DNA of 64,000 nucleotides from NCBI GenBank assembly GCA_017429475.1, contig JAFROX010000009.1, forward strand, positions 186,001 to 250,000, in the 5' to 3' direction. Both the position numbers and the translations under genes were made by a program. How positions within the stretch are numbered: position 1 is the first letter of the stretch; each line of letters begins with the position of its first letter. The DNA comes from Bacteroidales bacterium (GTDB lineage Bacteria; Bacteroidota; Bacteroidia; Bacteroidales; UBA932). Below are positions 54,351-61,988 of this stretch, in pieces. A model generated the notes under the pieces. It did no database searches. It was not told where the DNA came from and saw nothing but the letters and a program-made list of their open reading frames with translations.

Positions 54351-55058
54351 TCAGAAAACCCACTTGGTACCGATGCAAGGCATTACATTGAAACCTTGCA
54401 TACCGGCAAAATTGTAGCTGAGCTCAACCTCGCCGCCGATGTTGAAATGGTCGAATACCTGGAACCAGAGCTGAGGCTCGGAGAGGATGACAAGGTTGCT
54501 GCCCTCGCACCAGAAATCTGCGAAACCAGAGAAACGAAGGCCCTTGAGTCCGAAGAGATCCTGGAGACCCCATACTGCAGTGAACTGAAGAGGAACTTTT
54601 GACGCCAGGTTCACGAAATGTTTGTAGAGCACCTTCAGGTTGAGGGTGTTATTGAAATCGGCTGAATGCAGGAAATAATCGAATCCGAACAGGAAAGCGC
54701 TGTTTACGGGGAAAGCCAGGCCTTCGGCATAGGCAGGAGTGTTGGTCGCCATACCGAAACCGCCGTTGTACTCTACCTGAAGAGAAAGGGGTGCCAGAGC
54801 GCTCTCAGACCAGAAGTTCAGGCAGCGTGCGATCTCGAAATAGGTGTTGCTGGGAGAGATGATCTTGTTCCCGTCCTTGTTGTTGTAATCGTAATCGATG
54901 AAAAAGAAAGTGTTGCCCCAGTTGTCCTGGTGGAAACCCTCGAGTGTAGTTGTGAAGTGTCCCCTTCCGAGATCATAGAAGGTCTGGAAGTTTGTCTGCG
55001 CGTTGGCCATCAAGCTCATCGCAAAAATCGCAAATAGCGTAATGAAGATTTTTTTCAT
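54351..55058 (-). CDS. DUF5020 outer-membrane protein, Tsx-like
   Basis: A 235-residue exported protein with signal MKKIFITLFAIFAMSLMANAQ. The mature part is aromatic-rich beta sequence (NWGNTFFFIDYDYNN, LSLQVEYNGGFG, FLFGFDYFLH, VMPCIGTKWVF ending in Phe) as in outer-membrane barrels. It resembles nucleoside channel Tsx-like DUF5020 proteins. Lying between apt and an NCS2 permease, it is likely the outer-membrane route for nucleosides or bases (inference). Confidence 0.85.
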   Translation of the reverse strand: MKKIFITLFAIFAMSLMANAQTNFQTFYDLGRGHFTTTLEGFHQDNWGNTFFFIDYDYNNKDGNKIISPSNTYFEIARCLNFWSESALAPLSLQVEYNGGFGMATNTPAYAEGLAFPVNSAFLFGFDYFLHSADFNNTLNLKVLYKHFVNLASKVPLQFTAVWGLQDLFGLKGLRFSGFADFWCEGSNLVILSEPQLWFQVFDHFNIGGEVELSYNFAGMQGFNVMPCIGTKWVF

Positions 55059-55081
55059 AATTATGATTATTAGGTCGAATA

Positions 55082-55615
55082 TTATTTCTCTGACAGTTGA
55101 AGCAGGCTCGTCACCTCGACGTCTGAGGGTATTGGGCTGCTGCGGGGAATGTCGACTATGTCGATGATGAAATTGGCATAGACTGCCTTGGGATTGAACT
55201 GCTTTACAAGGCGTACGGCGGCGGAAGCGGTGCCGCCGGTGGCAAGGATGTCGTCGTGGACGAGGACCACGTCGTCAGGAGTGAGGGCGTCGGTGTGCAT
55301 CTCGATGGTGTCGATGCCGTATTCTTTTGAATAAAGTTCGCGGACTGTCTCTGCGGGCAGCTTGCCGGACTTGCGCACGGGAACGAAGCCGATGCCGAGT
55401 TTTGCAGCTACGGCAGCTGCCACTACGAAGCCTCGGGATTCGATGCCGGCAACCTTCGTGATGCCTTTGCCGCGGTAGATATCGCAGGTGGCGTCCACTA
55501 TCTCATTGAAACACTCAGTGTCCTTGAACAGTGTCGTAACGTCGAAAAACGTTATTCCCTTGACGGGATAATCAGGCACCGTACGGAGATTTTCAACCAG
55601 TTTTTCCTTATTCAT
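55082..55615 (-). CDS. apt: Adenine phosphoribosyltransferase
   Basis: A 177-residue type I PRTase converting adenine and PRPP to AMP. DYPVKGITFFDVTTLFKD at the N-terminus, AGIESRGFVVAAAVAAKLG, RKSGKLPAETVRELYSKEYG, and the PRPP loop VVLVHDDILATGGTASA. First gene of the apt-DUF5020-NCS2 purine salvage group. Confidence 0.97.
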   Translation of the reverse strand: MNKEKLVENLRTVPDYPVKGITFFDVTTLFKDTECFNEIVDATCDIYRGKGITKVAGIESRGFVVAAAVAAKLGIGFVPVRKSGKLPAETVRELYSKEYGIDTIEMHTDALTPDDVVLVHDDILATGGTASAAVRLVKQFNPKAVYANFIIDIVDIPRSSPIPSDVEVTSLLQLSEK

Positions 55616-55693
55616 ACTATAAAGATAGTCCTAAACGAGGAGTCCTCCCTCCTACCCCCTTTACGTTTTATTCACAACTTTTGAACATAAAAC

Positions 55694-55733
55694 GAAAATA
55701 CCCCGGAGGCGTGGGCCTTCGGGGTATTTCGAA
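55694..55733 (-). terminator. Terminator after the methylmalonyl-CoA decarboxylase operon
   Basis: Hairpin AAATACCCCG/CGGGGTATTT about 20 nt beyond the mmdB stop; arms are flanked by A and T runs. The apt leader lies on the other side. Confidence 0.85.
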
Positions 55734-55753
55734 ATAATAGTATGTATCAGGGA

Positions 55754-56896
55754 CTATCCGAGGAAGCCGAGGAGCATACCGGCTGCAACTGCAGAACCGA
55801 TCACACCGGCTACGTTCGGACCCATAGCGTGCATCAGCAGGTAGTTCTTGTCGTCATACTCCCTGCCGACGTTGTTCGATACACGGGCCGCATCAGGCAC
55901 AGCGGATACACCCGCATTACCGATGAGCGGGTTGATCTTGTTACCCTCCTTGAGGAAGAGGTTGAAGAACTTCACGAACATCACGCCGGCGAATGTGGCG
56001 ATCACGAATGAAAGCGCGCCAAGGCCGAAGATCAGGACTGACTTCAGCTGGAGGAACTGGTCGGCCTGGGTAGAAGCACCCACGGTAACACCGATGAGGA
56101 TAGTCACGATGTCGACCAGCGGACCGCTTGCGGTGTTGGCAAGACGACGGGTCACGCCACTTTCCTTGAGGAGGTTACCGAAGAACAGCATACCGAGCAG
56201 CGGAAGGCCTGAAGGCACGATGAAGGCAGTCAGGAGGAAACCTATGATCGGGAAAATCTTCTTCTCGGTCGGAGAGACGGCTCTCGGAGGTCTCATTCGG
56301 ATAAGACGCTCTTTCTTGGTGGTGAGAAGGCGCATGATAGGCGGCTGGATAACCGGAACCAGGGCCATATAAGAATATGCGGATACGGCGATTGCACCCA
56401 TCAGGTCAGGAGCAAGACGTCCTGAGATGAAGATGGCGGTCGGACCGTCAGCTCCACCGATGATACCGATGGCACCTGCCTCGCTGGGGCTGAAGCCGAG
56501 CAGCAGTGCAAGAGCATACGCACCGAAGATACCGAACTGTGCCGCAGCACCGATCAAAAGCAGTTTGGGGTTGGATATCAGCGCGCTGAAGTCTGTCATC
56601 GCGCCGATACCGAGGAAGATCAGCGGAGGATAGAAACCTCTCTGCACTCCTTGATACAGGATATTGAATACCGAGCCCTCCTCGTAGACTCCTACGTTCA
56701 AACCGGCGAACAATGGAATGTTACCGATAAGAATACCAAATCCGATAGGGATAAGCAGCATCGGTTCCCAGTCAAACCTGATAGCCAGGAATATGAAAAG
56801 GATACCGACTGCTATCATTATCAGATATTGCAGATTGCAGTTGGCAAAACCTGTGTATTGCCAGAACTGGATCAGATTATTGATAATATTTTCCAT
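55754..56896 (-). CDS. mmdB: Methylmalonyl-CoA decarboxylase beta subunit (Na+ pump)
   Basis: A 380-residue polytopic subunit of sodium-translocating decarboxylases. Hallmark segments: LIFLGIGAMTDFSALISNPKLLL, GIIGGADGPTAIFISGRLAPDLMGAIAVSAYSYMALVPVIQPPIMRLLTTKKER, NPLIGNAGVSAVPDAARVSNNVG and LMHAMGPNVAGVIGSAVAAG. It couples decarboxylation of carboxybiotin to Na+ export. Last gene of the epimerase-mmdA-mmdG-mmdC-mmdB operon. Confidence 0.95.
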   Translation of the reverse strand: MENIINNLIQFWQYTGFANCNLQYLIMIAVGILFIFLAIRFDWEPMLLIPIGFGILIGNIPLFAGLNVGVYEEGSVFNILYQGVQRGFYPPLIFLGIGAMTDFSALISNPKLLLIGAAAQFGIFGAYALALLLGFSPSEAGAIGIIGGADGPTAIFISGRLAPDLMGAIAVSAYSYMALVPVIQPPIMRLLTTKKERLIRMRPPRAVSPTEKKIFPIIGFLLTAFIVPSGLPLLGMLFFGNLLKESGVTRRLANTASGPLVDIVTILIGVTVGASTQADQFLQLKSVLIFGLGALSFVIATFAGVMFVKFFNLFLKEGNKINPLIGNAGVSAVPDAARVSNNVGREYDDKNYLLMHAMGPNVAGVIGSAVAAGMLLGFLG

Positions 56897-56906
56897 TGAC
56901 TTTTAT

Positions 56907-57350
56907 CTATCCAATAACGAAAAGTGGAGCACCTTCAAGGACTGAATCGCCTTTCTGTGCAATGATTTTGACAATTTTACCGCTGGCGGTAGCCTCGATG
57001 CTGTTTTCCATCTTCATAGCCTCGAGAATCATGACGGTGTCACCCTTGTTGACGCTGTCGCCTACATTCTTGTTGATGCTGAGCACTACGCCCGGCAGAG
57101 GTGAATTGACCATAGTCTCGCCGGCAGCTGCTGCGGGAGCAGACACTTTCTGGGCGGGAGCGACGGGAGCTGCGGGAGCAGCCTTTGCCTTGTTGACAAC
57201 CTTGACGATCTTGCGGGGTTTAGCCTCAGACCTCTCGAATTCCACTGAATAAGGGGTACCATTGACCTCGACCTTTGCTGAAGTCTCTTCTACCTCGTCG
57301 ATAACGACATTGTAATCGTTGCCGTTTATTTTGATTTTATATTCTTTCAT
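56907..57350 (-). CDS. mmdC: Biotin carboxyl carrier subunit of methylmalonyl-CoA decarboxylase
   Basis: A 147-residue protein: N-terminal 50 residues (MKEYKIKINGNDYNVVIDEVEE), an Ala/Pro-rich flexible linker (about 54-77) and a C-terminal biotinyl domain with biotin-acceptor Lys113 in EAMKMEN. It shuttles CO2 from the carboxyltransferase (MmdA) to MmdB. Spaced 5 nt from the upstream gene and 10 nt from mmdB. Confidence 0.95.
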   Translation of the reverse strand: MKEYKIKINGNDYNVVIDEVEETSAKVEVNGTPYSVEFERSEAKPRKIVKVVNKAKAAPAAPVAPAQKVSAPAAAAGETMVNSPLPGVVLSINKNVGDSVNKGDTVMILEAMKMENSIEATASGKIVKIIAQKGDSVLEGAPLFVIG

Positions 57351-57355
57351 AACGT

Positions 57356-58261
57356 TTATTTTCTATTGATTTGAGGAAGTTGACGGAGAGAGTAAATCTT
57401 GCTGCTCCACGGTGAATATGTCCTGTCTGTATGATTGAGAGTCACGACGAAGCTTTCCTCATCGTGAGTGTCATTCTCTTCCCTGAAGAGATGCAGGGCC
57501 ATTGCTATAGCAGCATATGTCTCGCCGGTCTCAGCTTCTTCTGCGGCAGCGACGGCAGCCTTGACTGCTTCGGGTGCGTTGGATGCTGCGGTTTTCTTCT
57601 TGCTGCGTCTGATGGAAGCGTTACCGATCTGTTTGAATATCAGATAGAGGATAACCAGGGCTGAGAACACCACTGACATGGCAGTGAGGGCCATGATCCA
57701 TCCGTAAGGGTCGATGCGGGCCATCTTCTGGCTCTTGGTCTCCTCTGTATGGGTCACGTTGGCAGCCCTCGGAGTTGTGCTCTGGGCGATGTTCCATTCG
57801 CCGTTACCGTCGGTTTTCCTGGCGAAAGACTGGTTCTCGCCAAGATTGGCGGGAATCGTAACGCGGTCGATGATAGTCTTGCCGTCACCGCCGACAAAGA
57901 GGATCTCTTCGCCGGGTGCAATGTTGAAGTTGGTATACAGAGTTCCTTTATGCGGGTTGTCATCAGTCCAGATAACCACGAACTGGCGCGGTTTGATCTT
58001 GGTGATGAGGTCGCCCTTGGGGAACATGTATTTCTTGAGGTTGTTCGGATCGTTGGTCAGATAGCAGCCCGAGATGTCAACAGTTCCGTAGGAAGAGTTG
58101 AACAGCTCGACCCACTGGCCGTGCTCTCCGAAATCGTCCATCAGGTCGCCTGTGTTTGTCACCATGAACTCATTGATGCGCATGGCAGTCTGTTGCTGTG
58201 CCGCAGCGCCGAATGAGACAAGAAGCAGACTCAAGACGACAAGTGATTTGATATGTTTCAT
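57356..58261 (-). CDS. mmdG: Lamin-tail domain fused to OadG-type gamma subunit
   Basis: A 301-residue protein with a signal peptide (to about residue 21, GAAAQQ). A periplasmic lamin-tail domain of about 140 residues follows (MRINEFMVTNTGDLMDDFGEHGQWVELFNSSYGTVDISGCYLTND), then one membrane helix (about 187-212, IMALTAMSVVFSALVILYLIFKQIG) and a cytosolic tail with an OadG-like Ala/Lys-rich region and EETGETYAAIAMALHLF. Classical OadG/MmdD subunits are about 80-120 residues, so the extracytoplasmic domain is extra. Located between mmdA and mmdC, it is the gamma/delta subunit by position. Confidence 0.88.
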   Translation of the reverse strand: MKHIKSLVVLSLLLVSFGAAAQQQTAMRINEFMVTNTGDLMDDFGEHGQWVELFNSSYGTVDISGCYLTNDPNNLKKYMFPKGDLITKIKPRQFVVIWTDDNPHKGTLYTNFNIAPGEEILFVGGDGKTIIDRVTIPANLGENQSFARKTDGNGEWNIAQSTTPRAANVTHTEETKSQKMARIDPYGWIMALTAMSVVFSALVILYLIFKQIGNASIRRSKKKTAASNAPEAVKAAVAAAEEAETGETYAAIAMALHLFREENDTHDEESFVVTLNHTDRTYSPWSSKIYSLRQLPQINRK

Positions 58262-58281
58262 ATTGAATTGCTTCTTGATTA

Positions 58282-59844
58282 TTACAAAGGAAGGTTGTCG
58301 TGTTTCTTGGCGGGGTTGGTGAGCTTCTTGGTAGAGAGCATCTCGAACGCGCGGATTACGCGGAAACGAGTGTTGCGAGGCTCGATCACGTCATCGATAT
58401 AGCCATAAGAGGCAGCCTTGTAAGGATTGCAGAAGAGGTCGTCGTACTCTTTCTTCTTGGCTTCCTTGAGTTCAGCAGCTTCCTCGGGGCTTGCGCAAGC
58501 CTTGAGTTCCTTGGCATAGAGGACTGCAACTGCACCGTCTGAACCCATCACTGCGATGTTGGCTGTAGGCCAAGCGTAGTTGATGTCGCCGCGGAGCTGC
58601 TTGCAGCTCATCACGATGTGGCTTCCGCCGTATGACTTGCGGAGGGTTACGGTTACTTTCGGAATGGTGGCCTCACCGTAAGCGTAGAGCAGCTTGGCAC
58701 CGTGAAGGATCACGCCGTTGTACTCCTGCTGTGTGCCGGGAAGGAAGCCGGGCACGTCGACGAGGGTGAGGATAGGAATGTTGAAAGCGTCGCAGAAACG
58801 TACGAAACGTGCACCCTTGCGGCTTGAGTTGCAGTCAAGCACACCGGCGAGCACCTTGGGCTGGTTGGCAACCACACCTACGGTAGAGCCGCCCATACGG
58901 GCGAAACCTACGATAAGGTTCTTTGCATAATCAGCGTGGATCTCGAAGAACTTGCCGTCGTCGACGATGCTGCCGATAACTTCGTACATATCGTAGGGAG
59001 CGTTCGGGCTGTCGGGGATGATCTCGTTGAGAGAGTCCTCGGTACGGTCGATGGGATCCTCGGTGGGAACATACGGAGGTTCCTCCATATTGTTCTGGGG
59101 AATATAGCTGAGGAGTTCGCGGATAGTGCTGATCACTTCCTCCTCGTTGTCGCATGCGAAATGAGCCACACCACTCTTGCTGGCGTGAACGCTGGCACCG
59201 CCGAGTTGCTCCTGGGTAACCTTTTCGCCAAGCACCTGCTCAACTACTGCAGGACCGGTGAGGAACATATAGCTGGTGTTCTTGCACATTATGGTGAAGT
59301 CGGTCAGGGCCGGTGAATAAACTGCACCGCCGGCGCAGGGACCGAGGATGGCGCTGATCTGGGGAACGACGCCTGATGCAAGGATGTTGCGTTCGAAGAT
59401 CTCAGAGTAGCCTGCGAGGGCGTTGACGCCTTCCTGGATACGGGCTCCGCCTGAGTCGTTGAGACCGATGACCGGTGCACCCACCTTCATTGCCTGGTCC
59501 ATGACCTTGCAGATCTTGAGGGCGAGGGTCTCTGAAAGGGAACCTGCGTTAACAGTGAAATCCTGTGCGAAGACATATACCAGACGGCCGTTGACGGTAC
59601 CGTAACCAGTTACGACGCCGTCGCCGAGGTATTGTTTCTTTTCCATTCCGAAGTTCGTGCAACGGTGCTGCATGAACATGTCGAATTCTTCGAAGCTGCC
59701 TTCATCGAGGAGCATTGCGATCCTTTCACGAGCGGTATACTTACCTTTTTCGTGCTGTGCATCGATACGGGCCTGTCCGCCGCCGAGGCGAGCTTTCTCT
59801 CTGAGAGAAATGAGGCCTTTTACTTTTTCGAGTTGTTGACTCAT
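58282..59844 (-). CDS. mmdA: Methylmalonyl-CoA decarboxylase alpha subunit (carboxyltransferase)
   Basis: A 520-residue acyl-CoA carboxyltransferase. [97 protein letters not shown] and the C-terminal [19 protein letters not shown] match. It transfers carboxyl from methylmalonyl-CoA to biotin on MmdC, giving propionyl-CoA. Context distinguishes it from propionyl-CoA carboxylase beta: a Na+ pump subunit is present and no biotin carboxylase gene is. Confidence 0.95.
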   Translation of the reverse strand: MSQQLEKVKGLISLREKARLGGGQARIDAQHEKGKYTARERIAMLLDEGSFEEFDMFMQHRCTNFGMEKKQYLGDGVVTGYGTVNGRLVYVFAQDFTVNAGSLSETLALKICKVMDQAMKVGAPVIGLNDSGGARIQEGVNALAGYSEIFERNILASGVVPQISAILGPCAGGAVYSPALTDFTIMCKNTSYMFLTGPAVVEQVLGEKVTQEQLGGASVHASKSGVAHFACDNEEEVISTIRELLSYIPQNNMEEPPYVPTEDPIDRTEDSLNEIIPDSPNAPYDMYEVIGSIVDDGKFFEIHADYAKNLIVGFARMGGSTVGVVANQPKVLAGVLDCNSSRKGARFVRFCDAFNIPILTLVDVPGFLPGTQQEYNGVILHGAKLLYAYGEATIPKVTVTLRKSYGGSHIVMSCKQLRGDINYAWPTANIAVMGSDGAVAVLYAKELKACASPEEAAELKEAKKKEYDDLFCNPYKAASYGYIDDVIEPRNTRFRVIRAFEMLSTKKLTNPAKKHDNLPL

Positions 59845-59873
59845 ATCTGTTAGTTTGTTATTTTGATGAATGA

Positions 59874-60293
59874 TTATTTCTCTTTCGGGTTCTCACAGAT
59901 TTCTGTCAGGACGCTCTGGGTAGACTTCGGGTGGAGGAAAGCGATGTTGAGGCCTTCTGCACCGGGACGCGGAGCCTTGTCGATGAGGACTACGCCCTTG
60001 CTCTCAGCGTCTGCGAGGCAAGCTGCCACGTCTTTGGTCTTGAACGCGATGTGATGGATACCTCCGCGGCCGTTGTTCTTCTCGATGAATTTGGCGATGG
60101 TGCTTTCGGGGCTTGTGGGTTCAAGCAGTTCGAGCTTTACTTCACCGATCTTGAAAAATGCGGTTTTAACTTTCTGGTCAGCCACTTCTTCGATTGCGTA
60201 GCATTTCAGACCGAGAACATTTTCATAGTAGGGAATTGCCTGTTCCAATGAAGGGGTAGCGATTCCAAGGTGTTCTATTTGAGAGATTTCCAT
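59874..60293 (-). CDS. mce: Methylmalonyl-CoA epimerase
   Basis: A 139-residue VOC-fold enzyme interconverting R and S methylmalonyl-CoA. Metal ligands: His in IEHLGIA, His in GGIHHIAFK, Glu near VLTEIC. First gene of the decarboxylase operon, so succinyl-CoA made into R-methylmalonyl-CoA by the mutase is delivered as S to MmdA. A minus-strand TATTTTTG at 60335-60342 is the probable -7 element. Confidence 0.95.
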   Translation of the reverse strand: MEISQIEHLGIATPSLEQAIPYYENVLGLKCYAIEEVADQKVKTAFFKIGEVKLELLEPTSPESTIAKFIEKNNGRGGIHHIAFKTKDVAACLADAESKGVVLIDKAPRPGAEGLNIAFLHPKSTQSVLTEICENPKEK

Positions 60294-60334
60294 AACGTTG
60301 TTTTATTTAATTTGACATTTTTGCTCTAATCCTG

Positions 60335-60342
60335 CAAAAATA
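60335..60342 (-). promoter_or_regulatory. -7 element of the mce-mmd operon
   Basis: TATTTTTG on the minus strand fits TAnnTTTG; 41 nt before the epimerase ATG. No clear -33 element. Confidence 0.4.
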
Positions 60343-60365
60343 ATCAATAATCACAACTTTAAAAA

Positions 60366-60412
60366 TAAAAAAGGCATCTGCCTGAATTTTCTGACAGATG
60401 CCTTTTTTATGG
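60366..60412. terminator. Terminator after the YebC gene
   Basis: Hairpin AAAGGCATCTG/CAGATGCCTTT flanked by A and T runs, between the YebC stop and the mce promoter. Both genes run on the minus strand, so it ends the TPR-yebC transcript. Confidence 0.9.
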
Positions 60413-60431
60413 TCGCCGAAACGGGATTCCG

Positions 60432-61178
60432 CTATGCGATTTCCATATTGTGATATACGTTCTGGACGTCTTCGTCTTCCTCGATCATATCGATGAGCTT
60501 CTCGACTGAAGCCTGATCTTCGGGAGAAAGTTTCTTGAGCTCCACATTCGGGAAACGCTCGAAGGTGGCAGACATGATCTCGTAGTTGTTGGACTCGAGA
60601 TACTGCTGGATCTTGTTCATGGCGGTGAACTCGCCGTAGATCATTATTACCTTGGGATCGTCGTCCTCGTCAGGGTCGCCTCCCTCGCGGAAAACTTCCT
60701 CTGCACCGTAGTCGATAAGTTCGAGTTCAAGCTCGTCGAGGTCGATGTCGTCACGGTCCTTGATCTTGAAGACGCACTTGCGGTCGAACATGAACTCGAC
60801 GCTGCCTGAAGTACCGAGAGATCCGCCGAACTTGTTGAAGTAGCTGCGGACGTTGGCAACGGTACGGTTGGTGTTGTCGGTTGCAGTCTCGACCAGGATG
60901 GCGATGCCGTGAGGGCCGAAGCCTTCATACAGCATTTCCTTGTAATCGCTCTGATCCTTGTCGGTGGCCTTCTTGATGGCACGTTCGATATTTTCCTTCG
61001 GCATGTTCTCCGAGCGGGCTGTCTGAAGCAGTGCGCGCAGACGGGGGTTACCTGTCACATCCGGACCGCCCTGCTTGACGGCGATGGTGATTTCCTTGCC
61101 GATCTTGGTAAACGTCTTGGCCATATGGCCCCAACGTTTGAATTTTCTCTCCTTGCGGAATTCAAAAGCTCTTCCCAT
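60432..61178 (-). CDS. YebC/PmpR-family protein
   Basis: A 248-residue YebC/TACO1-type protein. MGRAFEFRKERKFKRWGHMAKTFTKIGKEITIAVKQGG, NMPKENIERAIKKATDK, YEGFGPHGIAILVETATDNTNRTVANVRSYFNKFGGSLGTSGSVEFMF and an acidic C-terminal third (PDEDDDPKV, IEEDEDV). Members are annotated as transcriptional regulators, and some promote translation of polyproline stretches. Downstream of the TPR gene by 5 nt and followed by a strong terminator. Confidence 0.95.
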   Translation of the reverse strand: MGRAFEFRKERKFKRWGHMAKTFTKIGKEITIAVKQGGPDVTGNPRLRALLQTARSENMPKENIERAIKKATDKDQSDYKEMLYEGFGPHGIAILVETATDNTNRTVANVRSYFNKFGGSLGTSGSVEFMFDRKCVFKIKDRDDIDLDELELELIDYGAEEVFREGGDPDEDDDPKVIMIYGEFTAMNKIQQYLESNNYEIMSATFERFPNVELKKLSPEDQASVEKLIDMIEEDEDVQNVYHNMEIA

Positions 61179-61183
61179 AGCTG

Positions 61184-61855
61184 CTACTGATTGATGCGGG
61201 CAATATATTTGTCAATATCGTAAGCCTCGAGGCTCTGGGGATACATATCCTTGATTTCCTTATAGTACTCGAGGGCCTTGGCGTTGTTGCCGAGTTCTTC
61301 AAGGACAAGACCGGCCTTGAGCAGATATGCTGCTGCAAACATGTTGTCGGCTTTCTTGATGGCCTTTTCATATGAAGCGAGAGCTGCATTGAGGTCGCCT
61401 GTGCCGACATAAGCGTCACCGAGGCAGCTGAGTGCCCTGGCTGCGAGGAGATCGTCTTTGCCTTTGTATTTCTTGAGATATTTGATGGCTTCGTCATAGT
61501 TCTTGAGCTGAAGCTCGCTGACACCTGCATACATATAGACTGCCTGACCGGCCTTTGCACCGTACTGTGCAATGATGTCGCGGAATCCGAGTGAGGATCC
61601 GTCACCTTCGAGGGCAGTCTGGTATTCTCCCTGTGCGAAATAGTTCTCAGCTGCGAAGCTGTCATCGATTGCGGCGGTCTTGGCGGGTTTGATCACCCAG
61701 TTGTTCACTGCGAGGCAAATTGCCACTATTGCGAGGATGCAGATTGCAATCCATCCCAACAGTTTGCCGTTCTTTTTCAAAAATTCTTCAGTACCGCTGA
61801 CTGCCTGTCCTACTGTCTGTTGATTCTCTGTAGGTTTCTGATTCTTGTTAGCCAT
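61184..61855 (-). CDS. Membrane-anchored TPR protein (YfgM-like)
   Basis: A 223-residue protein: cytosolic N-terminus of about 32 residues, one helix (LLGWIAICILAIVAICLAV, about 34-52), then about four TPR units (FAAENYFAQGEYQTAL, AVYMYAGVSELQLKNYDEAIKYLKKY, ALSCLGDAYVGTGDLNAALASYEKAI, AYLLKAGLVLEELGNNAKALEYYKEI). It resembles YfgM/ancillary SecYEG-type or generic tetratricopeptide proteins. Client unknown. Pairs with the YebC gene. Confidence 0.85.
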   Translation of the reverse strand: MANKNQKPTENQQTVGQAVSGTEEFLKKNGKLLGWIAICILAIVAICLAVNNWVIKPAKTAAIDDSFAAENYFAQGEYQTALEGDGSSLGFRDIIAQYGAKAGQAVYMYAGVSELQLKNYDEAIKYLKKYKGKDDLLAARALSCLGDAYVGTGDLNAALASYEKAIKKADNMFAAAYLLKAGLVLEELGNNAKALEYYKEIKDMYPQSLEAYDIDKYIARINQ

Positions 61856-61895
61856 TATTGTGTTGAAATTGATTAATCCGTTATTTTGGGAATCG

Positions 61896-61925
61896 CAAAA
61901 TTACAATAAAAATACAAAACGCAAA
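61896..61925 (-). promoter_or_regulatory. Promoter of the TPR-YebC operon
   Basis: Minus-strand TTTG (61922-61925) and TAATTTTG (61896-61903) separated by 18 nt, close to the Bacteroidota consensus. It lies about 41 nt upstream of the ATG. Confidence 0.5.
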
Positions 61926-61988
61926 GTTTTATTTCGTCGAGTTTATTCATTAACTTGCAACGAATATGTATTTAACCAAACCAGCCAT

